Positions 1-10,624 of a DNA stretch of 64,000 bases are shown in pieces. Every line of letters begins with the position of its first letter. Position 1 is the stretch's first letter. This DNA comes from Rhodotorula mucilaginosa (lineage: Eukaryota; Basidiomycota; Microbotryomycetes; Sporidiobolales; Sporidiobolaceae). Below the pieces are notes generated by a model. It was not told the origin of the DNA, did not search any database, and was given only the letters and a program-made list of their open reading frames with translations. Location: NCBI GenBank assembly GCA_034406715.1, contig CP137877.1:186001-250000 (forward strand), written 5' to 3'. A program made the position numbers and the translations under genes.

Positions 1-1
1 G

Positions 2-3000
2 TTCGCGACCGGCTGGATCGTCTTCATCTTCCTCTCGCCGCTATCGATGAACCTGGCAAGTCGAGGTGTTCAGCTTCCGGAGATGTCCACGCGGTGTGCT
101 GACGTACTTTGATATGACCCATCAGCTCCTTCGCTACGTCCAACAATCCGAAACGCCGCCCTTCGGCCTCTCGCCCTACCTCTTTGTTCTGCTCATCTTC
201 ATCGCTCCCGTCGCCCAATCCGTGTGCAACCAAGCAGCGCTCTACCGGGTCGCGCAACTCGGACTTCGCTTGCGTGCCGTACTCGGTCATGCAATCTATG
301 CGAAGCTTTTGCGGATCAAGGCCGGCGGAGGGAGCTCGAAGCAGGGTGAAGAAGGCGACGAGGAACGGAAGAACAGCGGAGGCAGTCAAGCCGTCGGCAG
401 AGTCAACAGTCAGTACCAACCCCCGTCGCTACCCTGGTCGGTCTGCTGACGCTGCTCTCCGAAACAGACCTCGTCGGAACCGACATTGATACGATCACGA
501 GCTCGCTTCCGACCGGGCTGCAGCTCTACGCGGTCCTGCCCAAACTCGTCGTATCCATCATCTTCCTCTACGTTTTGCTCGGATGGTCGGCGTTTGTCGC
601 CCTCGGAGCCGTGAGTGCCTTCGTAGCCCGCCACACATGCCGTCGTGACTGATTGAATGTCCGCCTGGTTGCGCAGATCGTCCTCTTCGCGCCGGTCTCG
701 AACCTCGTGTCCAGAAGATATGGAGCCGTCCAAGAAGAAATCATGAAGGCGACCGACAAGCGAATTACTCTCGTGCAAGAGCTGCTTAACTCGATCCGCA
801 CCCTCAAGATGTTTGCATGGGAGAAGCCGAGCATGGACCGGATTGGCGAAGCGAGGCGGGTTGAGCTCGAACGCGTCAAGAAGCGAGCCAAGGTCTACGC
901 GTGCGTGCATGCTCTTTCCCCGCCTATTCTCGCTCTCTCGAGAGTACGCGAGGAGCTGATTCCTGCATGCTTTCAGCGGTCTCATGTTCCTCTCGACTGG
1001 CGTACCGGCCGTCGTCACCTTATCGACTTTCGGTTGCTACATCTTTGTCCAGAAGCAGAGTCTCACCGCCAGTACCGCCTTCACGGCCATGAGCTTGTTC
1101 GGCCTGCTCCGCGAGGCAGTCATTTCGGCCACCTACCTCCTCTCGGCCTGGATGCGAGCTCGCGTCTCTCTCGATCGAATCACCGGCTTTCTCACGGAGA
1201 CCGAAGACCTTGACGATGATCCCGTCACGATCGGGTCGTCCGAGACGCCGAAAAAGGACGACAAAGCCCTCGATGCGGCTATCGAAATCGCGGCCGGAAC
1301 GGAAGCGACCTTTTCGCGGCACACCAAGGGAAACTTCACGCTCCGACTCGGAAACGGCGCGAACAGCGGAACCCTTCGGATACCGCGGGGAAAGACAACG
1401 ATCGTCGCCGGAGATGTCGGGAGCGGCAAGTCGGCCTTCCTGCTGGCCATCCTAGGCGAGTTGCACGTCGCAAAGGGCGAGATCAAGATCAACGAAGACA
1501 CGGCATCGCAGAACGGGAAGGAGACCACTCTTCTCTCCTACGCGGCCCAAAGCCCCTGGCTTCAAGGTATGCCCTAATTTCGCCGCCGTACATCGACTCC
1601 TCTCGGCTAACGCGCGCCATCGGTACCTCACAGATACCTCCATTCGGGAAAATATCCTCTTCGGAGAGGACTTTGACGAAGAGCGCTACAATGAAACGAT
1701 CTACGCGTGCGCGCTCGAGGACGACTTGGAGGCCATGCCACTCGGTGACGAGACGAGAGTCGGCGAGAAAGGCTTGTCCATGTCAGGGTGAGTGCGAATG
1801 CCTGGTCTTTCAACGGAAAGAGAGGCAAGACTGACGAAGTATATTGCCTCGCAGAGGTCAGAAACAACGGATCGCTCTCGCTCGCGCCGTGTACTCGTCA
1901 AGCCATATCGTCTTGCTTGATGATGTACTCTCAGCCCTGGACAGGTGCGTGCCCTTGTGCTGCCAACACGCAGCAAATCTGTCTGATTTGACGATCGTCG
2001 CGCAGTAACATGGTCTCGCACGTCGTCGACAATTGCCTCAACGGGCCCCTTCTTCACGACCGCACCGTGGTGCTCGTTTCGCATTTCGTCAAGCTGTGCA
2101 CCTCGCGAATCGCCTCTTGCGAGGTCCTCGTCACTTTCAAAGGGGGTCGAGTGGCGGCAGCTGGTCCACCCTCCGATCATCTCGATACGAAGGGCAACGG
2201 CCTGAACCGTTCGCCTTCCTCCAGCTCGCTCCGCAGCAACGCGAGCCGGAACAGTCGGAGGAGCTTCCGCGATGCCCACGTCAAGCACGGCTCTGACGAG
2301 GAAGACTACAAGGGTGACTCTTCCGGCGAAGGTTACGGGATCTCCTTCGCCGTATATCACCAGTACGCTGCGGCGATGGGCGGTCTTTCCTTCTGGATTC
2401 CGTATGCGCTCGTCAACATAATCGCCCACGTCTTCATGATTGCGCAGGTTAGTGACCCACCTCGGTACGCCTTCTGAGAGCTTTTATTGACGCTCTCATG
2501 CGGGCAGGGCTGGTTCGTCGGTCGATGGGTCAATGCGGCCGATCGGGATGCGCACGCCGGACGCTACTACGCCTTGTATGCCACCATCCAATTGATCGCC
2601 TCGGTCGCCTTGACCGCGATGTACATGGTCCTCATCTGGGGCGCGATTCGAGCGTCACGCCTCCTGCACGAGCGTTTGACTCGAAGGGTGTTTGCGGCGC
2701 CGTTCCGCTGGTGGGACAAGAGTGCGTCATCTCCGTACGATTTATCCAGATTGAAGACCTAACCTACGCGCTCTCCTGGCAGCACCGCTCGGAAACGTCC
2801 TGAACCGGTTCAGCAAGGACACTGAAGTTCAAGACACCGAGCAAGTGGAGAACCTGCAGCCAGTTTTGGACTACTCCGTCCAAGTGCTCTTCGTGGCTAG
2901 TACGTGCCGTGTTCTCTGACTTGCCGGACAAGACAAGTAAAGTGGCTGACCCAGTTAATGTCGCTCACAGTCGTGATTACCGTGGTCCTCCCCGTCTTCC

Positions 3001-4859
3001 TATTGCCTGCTGCCGTGATCAGCTTCGTCTTCTTCTGCATCGGCAGGCTGTACTTACGCAACGCCCTCGCCGCGAGGAAGGAAGTGGCAGCCGCTCGCTC
3101 GCCGTTGTTCTCGACTCTCGGCGATTCGACCTCCGGCGTGACTACGATCCGAGCCTACGGTCGGAGCGGCGCCTTCGCTGCGCGTTACAAGCGGCAAACG
3201 GACAACTACAACAGGGTAAGTGAAGCGTCGCACTTCTACCGAGTGCCTGGCTCATATGCGAACCGCTCTGCAGATGCAACTCTGCGAAGAGGGGCTCGAC
3301 AGGTGGCTCGAGTTGCGGGCTGACCTGACGGGAGCGCTGGTCTCCTTCGTCGTCGGGTTACTTTGTCTCTCGTCGGGCTTGAGTTCGGGTATCACGGGAT
3401 TCCTCATATCGACGGGTAAGTCTGACATGCTGCTGCGGCCGTCGAGCACGTCTGGCGATTGACAATTGTTTTACAGGGCTCGAGTTCACCTCGCGGATTC
3501 TCTACGTCGTCCGCGCGATCAACAAGAACGAGCTCAGTCTGAACTCGGTCCAGCGCATCATCCAGTACTCGACAGAAGTCGAGACAGAGGAGGAACCTTC
3601 GGAAAAGAAGGCGCCGCCGGCCTCCTGGCCAGATTCTGGCGCAATCGAGGTGCACCGGACCGGACACGATCTCGCTGCAAGAGATGCAAAACGACTGACG
3701 CTTCCCCTGCACCTCAGTTCGACGAGTTCTCGGCCAAGTACAGTCCGGACGGCGAGGACGTCTTGAAAGAGCTGACGCTGCAGGTCAAGCCGGGCGAGAA
3801 AGTGAGTAGCGCCTCGACCTCCCGGCCCATTTCCCGCGCTTATGGTTCCTCTCACAGGTCGGCATTGTCGGACCATCCGGCTGCGGAAAATCTACGCTTT
3901 GTGAGTCGCTTTTCTGTGTGTGCGACATAGAAGCGGAAGCTGACCTTTTGCCTCCCGTCAGCACTCGCGCTCCTACGCTTCATTCTCACCTCGCACGGAT
4001 CTATCACGATCGACGGACGCAAATTGAGCGACACAAATCTGGAAGCTATTCGGTCTCGGATCACCCTCGTGCCACAAGTTGGTCTTTGTTGCTTACTACG
4101 GAGCGGGAGTGAATGCAGCTGACAAGTCTCTCGCAGGACCCGACGCTCTTTTCCGGTACGCTGCGCAGTAATCTCGATCCGACAGACGAGCACGACGATG
4201 CGACGCTTTGGAACGCCGTCAAGCGCTGCGGGATCGCCAAGTCGAGCAAAGACATCTCCCTCGAGACGCCGATAGCCAGTTCCGGCAGCAACTTTAGTCA
4301 AGGTCAGCGGCAGCTGATCGGCCTGGCCCGAGCGCTAGTCCGGAGCTCTCGGATCATCATTATGGACGAAGCTAGTGGGTGCTCTTCCGCTGCGATGGAT
4401 CGGGCAGTCACAGCACAGGCTGATCTTTCTCGAAATCGCCCTTTAGCGGCGAGCCTCGACAATGAATCGGACGAGCTTGTGCAGAAAGTCATCCGAGAGG
4501 AGTTTTCCGGTTGCACGAACCTGACTGTCGCACATCGCCTCGGTAAGTGGTCGAGCGGTTTTCTCCGTGCCAGGAGGTCCTTCGAGCTGATTTCCCTCTC
4601 TCTCTCTCTCGTCCGCACAGACACCATCATCGATTTCGATCGCATCCTGGTCCTACGCGCCGGCCGCGTTGCCGAGTTTGACAAACCCGCGGTGCTCCTC
4701 GACCGGAAAGATAGCGCTTTCCGGGACATGGTCGAAGCGACCGGCCGCTTTGACGAGCTGTACGAACGCGCACGAAAGGCGGATCGCGCTTCCCAACAGC
4801 AGCAGCAGCGATTCCAAGATGCCCGAGGACAAAGACCCAACGGGAACGCGAAGAAGTAG
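2..4859 (+). CDS. ABCC-type ABC transporter (MRP/Ycf1/Yor1-like), 5' end outside window
   Basis: ATP-driven export of conjugates or drugs across the vacuolar or plasma membrane is the family role; the substrate cannot be read here. The start lies upstream of the window. Visible in order: end of the first membrane domain, first nucleotide-binding domain (Walker [10 protein letters not shown] near 1417, signature LSMSGGQKQR across the intron at 1788-1854, Walker [14 protein letters not shown]), second membrane domain (about 2330-3640), second nucleotide-binding domain (Walker [10 protein letters not shown] near 3870, [15 protein letters not shown] near 4291, IIIMDEA), stop at 4857. About 17 introns: 56-125 (GC-AG), 409-467, 611-676, 901-976, 1567-1633, 1788-1854, 1945-2005, 2448-2507, 2722-2782, 2900-2970, 3216-3273, 3416-3476, 3650-3717, 3802-3857, 3901-3961, 4078-4136, 4375-4446, 4543-4620. 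All phases agree. The asymmetric linker and the Ser/Arg-rich stretch after the first ATPase domain fit ABCC. Confidence 0.93.
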
Positions 4860-4951
4860 GGTCTTTTTTCATCTTGTCCTTGCCATGCATCATCCGAAGT
4901 CGTTCAAAAACACGTCGTTTCCAACTGAGTTTCGAGATTCGAGCGGGCTTT

Positions 4952-6392
4952 CTAGCTACGACCATTCAACAGACCTAACAAGTGGCCCGGATGGACCCTT
5001 GCCTGTGGCTGTTGCACGCTTGCTGGACCTCCCGGACCTCCTGTCGGCGGCACAATCGGTACCGGCGGCGGCATCGGCGGCAGCGGGCCGTGCTGTGCTG
5101 GTCCCGTCGCATACGGTTGCTGTGTCATCGTCGGATGGTTGTTGTTCGAGGCATAGGAAGATTGGTGAACATGAGGCGGTATCGATGGTTGTTGGGAGGA
5201 AGAGGAGGGACCGGCAGGACCGGGTAGGTGGTGAGAAGGGAAAGACGGAAGGGGCTGACGGTACGGCGGCTGGGCGTATTGCTGCGGCTGGTACTGCTGC
5301 GGCTGGTTCGGATAAGGGGGCATCGGGACCATGGGCGGACCGGACATGTTCACGTGCGGTGCCTGCTGCTGCTGCGGAGCGTGAGGACCGTACGCTCCAG
5401 TGGAGGATGGAGGGTACTGCTGCAGCGACGGGTACGAAAGTCCTGTCGACATGACGACTGAAGGAGGGAGTCCAGGATGGGGGAGCGCCATCGCGTGCTG
5501 CGGCGCCGGCTGCGGCGAGTGACCATACGCCGGTGCTGCTGCTGCCGCCGACATGCGGTCGCTCCCATTGAGGATAGACAGTAAGCTGCCTCCACCGCTG
5601 TTGCTGTTGTGCATGTTCGAAGCCGACGGAGGAGGAGGCTGGATCGCGTGCTGCAGCGGCGGCGAAGCGAACCACCTCGCGTCCTGCGCGTGCGGTTCGA
5701 GTTCTTGCGGAGGCGGTTTCGGCGGACTCTTGGCCGCGACGGACAAGAGCGCACGCAAGAGGGCATCGCGCTTTTCCTGCTTTTGCGAATCTTCGAGGTC
5801 GGAGACGAACACGGGAGCGGGAGCGGGAGCGTGCGGCGCTGGTGAAGGCTGATGGGAGCTGTAGACTGAAGTCGACGCCGAGACGGGCAGGTGCGCCGGC
5901 AACGGAAGTTGTTGTGCGAGGGGCGAAGGCGTATCAAGCGTCAAGGTGCCGAGGGCACCACGGGCAAGGTTCACCTGCTGCTCGAGCGCCGCAACCGTCA
6001 TCGGTCCCGCCTGCAGCGACTTCGACTGTCCCTGTCCCTCAACAGGCGGCGGAGTCGCCGCGCTGCCGGTCAACAAGTCGAGCAACCTCGTCTGCTGGTT
6101 CTGCGACTGTTTCGGTTTCGGTTGCACGAACGATTGCTGTCGCTCGTACGCGACTTGGGGTGGTGTCGCGTGCAGGGTCGAATGCGAGTGAGTCGAGTTG
6201 GGCGTCGAGAGTTGAGAGGATTGAGACGGAGCGGCGGCGACTGCGAGAGGACGGACGGGTTGTTCGAAGGAAGGGGCGTGGCCGAGCGTGAAAGCGTGCA
6301 GGGGCGGAGGTGGCGCGAGCGGCGCCGAGTCGTGGAGAACTGCAGGGTCATGCCGCAGGGTGACGTCGCCTCCGTCCGTTTCGCCTGCTGCA

Positions 6393-6425
<33 letters not shown>

Positions 6426-8462
6426 AAGAACAGCGCCTGGAGAGCATCCGTCCCCTGTTGCGTAGTCGACCAACTTTGCTCCACCTGCCTCCTCTGCGCC
6501 TCGACGAACAAGTCATCGCCGTCGTCATCTTCCTCCGTCTCGGTGGTCGTACTCTCTGTCCGCTCGCTATCCGACGGCAAGTGGTTCGTCGGATCGTCCT
6601 CCTCCGTCGACGACCAGGGTTGGAGCTGACGACCTCCCGGGAAATTCTGGTGGTGGTGGTGGTTGCGCTGTGAATTGTCGGGCGCGACGTAAGCGGGTCG
6701 AGGCAGAGGAGAATTCGGGTTCGAATGCCGCGCAGGGATGTTCTTGGGCTTGTTGCGGTCGATCCAGAGCTTGAGGTGCCTGTCGGGCACAACGGGACGG
6801 GTAATTTCGCATCAGAATCGTTCACTTTCGGACGCAGATTGCGCGAGCGAGGGGGTGAAAGTGCGTCATCATTCACTCACGAAATGAACGGCGTGACCAT
6901 GTAAAATTTGGCCTGCTTGCCGTTTGCCAACTCGGTTCGCGAGCGTGCCGACGCCGCCGACGACACCGCCGCCGCGTTCGCTTTTCCCTTGCGATGGTTC
7001 GCGTCGCGGTCCCACGTTGGCAAGTCGCTTAACCGGAACCAGTCGATTTTCTGCGCGAGCCACGAAGAGCCATCCAGGTCAGCAGCCCGAGCTATTCGGA
7101 ATTCTCCCCGTGAGCGAGACCCCTCCCAGCGAAGACGCGCGACGCACCGAAATCTCCTTCCTCGTCCTCGTTTCAAACCTCGTCGATTCCTTGATCCCGG
7201 GAACGAAATACAGTCGTATTTTTTGTTCCCGAATGACGAGTTCGACGTAGTAAGGGACTCGTTCCGAGCCTTCCGGTTCGACGTAGGAAGGGTGGAGTTG
7301 CGCGGGCGGGAAATACGGCGTCAGGTCAAAGCCAGTCTCTTCGAGGACCTGCTCCCCATCATGGACGCGCGTTTGATTAGAGTGGTCAGCAAAGCGCGAC
7401 GTTCTCCGCCGGCAGTACGTGGGCGACGCGCACCTCTCGGACTGCGCACATGGCCTCTGGCTCTTCCTTGTTGATCTTGCCGCGGGGAAAGGACCACGCT
7501 GCGCCTTTGTTCCACCCTTTAACGAGCAGGACCTGCACGCATGTCGACATTTCCCGTCAGTGTTCGCTCCCCGGGGTATCTATACCGTTCCCAAGGACAA
7601 AACGTCGACTCACCTTGTCCCACCATTCGTTGATCAAGACGGCGCCGCAGACGGGTACTCGCTCTTTGTACTGCATGAACGAGGTCCATATCCGCGCGTG
7701 TTGGGGTACGAGGTCGTGCAAGAGCGGGCAGGATTTGAACATGAGGAGCGAGAAAGCCTTGAGGTTGTAGGACGGGAGGGCGGACGGGTTCGAGGCATTT
7801 GGGCGGATGAAATCTTCGTAGTACCAGTGTCTGCGAGCGGTTACGTCGAGGTGCGAGTCAGTCAATGTCTCTGGCTGCGGTTTCTTCTTCGTCTTTTGTT
7901 GGCGGCAGGCGGGTGGCGGGGTCTCGCTGCAACGAGGTCGGTTTTGCGACAGCCCCTCTCGCCGAGGCGGGACAGATGTCGAATCACAGCGAAGATGGCG
8001 GCACAATGCTCTGATGAGGTCCCCGTGTCCGCGTGTCGCTGTCGTAGCCGTGTTCGGTGTCACCACCCCACATGACGGCGGCGGTGGCTGAACCGCGACC
8101 TCGCCCGTCTGGATGGATGCCAGGCCCACGCAGGCAGGTCGCTCGAGGACCTCTCCTGGAAGTGATGCCCCTGCTGACTCTGCCCCGCTGCACGTGCCGA
8201 GTCTCGCTCGGAGGTGCCCCTTCCCTCCCCGCCGCTGCTCATCCCTCTCTCCGCCTCCACCGAATCCCAAGCCGGGTAGAGCAGAGAGAGAAACGTACGC
8301 CTGTTCGATCTGGAAGCACACCCTGTCCATGCTCTCCAATTCGTCCGGCGGCAAGTTGACGATGAACCTCGCCGCGAGGTCGTCCAGCACTCCGGCGAGC
8401 GTCAGCGTCCCGAACGACGACTGCGGCGTAGCTCCTGCCGACGTATGGTCGCTGTACGACAT
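4952..8462 (-). CDS. DCP2: mRNA decapping enzyme subunit Dcp2
   Basis: Catalytic subunit of the mRNA decapping complex: hydrolyses the 5' cap of mRNA in cytoplasm and P-bodies. Start ATG 8462-8460 (MSYSDHTSAG). Exons 8462-8299, 7830-7614, 7532-7434, 7348-7148, 7050-6881, 6779-4952; they sum to 893 codons. The N-terminal regulatory domain with Box A reads LDDLAARFIVNLP...FQIEQAHWYYEDFIRP. The Nudix box is GKINKEEPEAMCAVREVLEETGFDL (residues shown in two parts: GKINKEEPEAM and REVLEETG), split by the intron 7433-7349 and with the catalytic REVLEE glutamates intact. Box B (KIDWFRLSDLP, FYMVTPFISHLKLWI) follows. The last exon encodes about 600 disordered residues rich in Pro, Gln, His and Ser, with a poly-Gly run (GCC repeats near 6390-6425) and five short leucine motifs. 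Tandem with the hydrolase gene downstream of it in the window. Confidence 0.96.
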
Positions 8463-8945
8463 TCTCAGCGCGTCGATCGCGCGTGCGGTCGAATCAAGTG
8501 TCAAGAGAGAGAGAAGAGAAGGGGAGAAGTTGAGCCAACGCGACTCCGGTGACGACTCGCCACATTCCGCAATCAACACGAAAGCCTTGTCCAACAGGCT
8601 ATCATACAGCATATTCGACCTTACTCGGCAGATCCCAGGTCGCCGGACGGATCGCGACTTTCCAAAGTGGCAAGAACTGGTCAATATTAATTATACGGAG
8701 GCAGCCACTCGCACCGGACCTCTCCAACCCACGGCCTACAAGGCCACCACCCGAATCCATTCAACGGATGGGGCACGCATCCGAACCTCGTTGTGCAGAT
8801 CTCTAATATCACCGCCGAAAAAAAAGCTGCACCGGTACTGCCTTTTCTATCCCTTCTTCCGCTGCTCTGCTTCCTTCTTCTTCTTCGCCCACCGTCCGTC
8901 CTTTTATCTCGATATAAACATCTGGAGCACCCGTCTATGAGGTTT
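8463..8945. other. intergenic, DCP2 promoter side
   Basis: About 480 bases between the DCP2 start and the stop of the next minus-strand gene. It holds the presumed DCP2 promoter/5' UTR and the hydrolase 3' UTR. No convincing gene is seen; short open frames on both strands are not supported by motifs. Confidence 0.5.
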
Positions 8946-10207
8946 CTAGAGATGGGCCTTGATAAACTTGACCGATTGCTCGAACGCGTCGTCGGCCGAC
9001 TTGCGGACGTGCTCGTCCTTCGGGTCGCCGCGGATCGCAAACCCGTGACCAACACCCTCGTAGTCTGTACGCGAGCGCGTCAATGTGGGTCAGCTCTCCG
9101 TCATCGTGTCGCAAACTCCGAAAGAAACAAGCGTGCACGGATGCAAAAAAAGGTGCGGGCGACGTCTCGCGACTCACCGACCATCTTGTGCTTGTCGTTG
9201 CCCTTGAGGATCTCCCTCGCCTGGTTCTGCTTCTCCTTGTTGAACATACCGTCCTCGCCCGCGTTGAGCCAGAGGAAGTGACCGCTCGACTTGTTCAAGT
9301 CTTCGATGTCTTTCGGCGTCTCGAGGAGCGACGGGTGAGCAACGACGCCGACCGAGGCGGCACCGTCAACGACGAGGTCGACCGTGTAGCGGCCGCCTGC
9401 GAGGAGTGTACCAAGTGTGGACGATGTCAGCGACGGGGATGGTCTCTTCTTTCGAGGCGAGTCCTCTCGAGAGGAGGGGAGGGACCGCTTCCCCTCGAAT
9501 CTCTCCTCCGAACTGAACTGAACCGAAGGCCGCGGACCGAACTCACCGAAGCAGTAACCGATCGCCGCAAACTTCTGCACACCCTGTCCCTTGAGGTGCT
9601 CAATCACCTTGTCGATCTCGGGGCGCGTGACCTCCTTGCCGTGCTTGCCGAGCCAGCCCATCAAGTCAAACTTGCCCGAGCTGTAGTCGCCGAGGCTGAC
9701 GGCGTCACCCTTGATGATGTCGGGCATGTAGACGGGGATACCGTTCGCGGCGAACGAGTCGACGAGGAGCTGCCCGTTCGGGAGTTCGGTACCAAAGATG
9801 CTGTGTCCGACGAGCGGGCGAGGTCAGCGTACTCTTCCCTCCCTGACCAAGTAGACAGCGTTCAAGCTTACTCGGTGAGGAAGATGAGAGCCTTGGTCTT
9901 GTCATAGTCGCCCTGAGGGAGCGCAATGTCTTGAAGTTATCGACGCAGATTGGAATTCGTCAGTTCTCCAGCCGGACAAACACACAAGCTCCAACCGAAT
10001 GGCGCTCGCGTCCGCAACTCACAGGTCTTGACGCCGTTCAGGGTCTCGAACTTGCCCGACGGGGTACCGTCGTGCTGAGGAGAGCAAGCACGAGGGAGAG
10101 CGGGGATCGGAATGAGGTCAGCGGTGGGCGGCCTGGTCAGCCGGGGACAGAGAGGGAGCGGGCGGGCGTACCTTGAAGCCGGTAATGCAGCACTGACCAA
10201 GAGACAT
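8946..10207 (-). CDS. dienelactone hydrolase family protein
   Basis: Small alpha/beta hydrolase of the dienelactone hydrolase (AIM2-like) family; family members hydrolyse lactones or esters, but the physiological substrate of the fungal paralogues is mostly unknown. Start ATG at 10207 (MSLGQCCITGFK). Exons 10207-10172, 10074-10023, 9929-9872, 9800-9547, 9396-9178, 9064-8946 give exactly 245 residues, the usual length. Catalytic Cys132 sits in GYCFGGRY (its FGG split by the intron 9546-9397), the acid is probably in NAGEDGMF, and the His is in GVGHGFAIRG. No signal peptide is seen, so probably cytosolic. Only six short exons and five introns (71-150 nt). Confidence 0.93.
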
Positions 10208-10624
10208 TGTATGTATATGTATAGGTTAACCTAAGCGTGTATAGAGTGGAGGAGAGAGAGCGCGAAGAGGCGGCGACCGGATTTAGTTCCGGCCAATCGG
10301 CCGAGAGCGCGGGCGGTCCCAAAATTCGGTCAAGTTCGGTGATCGCGCGGACAACTGGCTATATCATAATCGTTGAGCAGCCATATGACTTGCGCCGCCA
10401 TTGAGTTGGCTCTGGAACGGAGACGCGAAGAGTGCAGCCGCTTAAGAGGAGGAGAACTGACTCACGCCGAGGAAAGACGACGTCAAAGCTCAGATTCCCG
10501 CGAGTGCCTCAAGTTGTTCCCGTACAAGACCGTGTAGTAATCCAGATTAACTCTAATGAACGAGAGATGTAAATGTCGCAAGAAAGAACGAAGGGAGAGA
10601 GCCAGCTGCGAGAACAAGAACACG
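10208..10624. other. intergenic, hydrolase promoter
   Basis: About 420 bases between the hydrolase start and the stop of the siderophore transporter, both on the minus strand. It contains an alternating AT/GT tract (near 10205-10230) just upstream of the hydrolase ATG. No gene or clear regulatory motif recognised. Confidence 0.4.

Noticed and set aside
5350-6876. Long Arg/Ser-rich open frames on both strands across the DCP2 tail
   Set aside because: They are antisense or out-of-frame readings of GC-rich repetitive codons for Pro, Gln and His; no motif, and the sense frame is continuous with the Nudix domain.
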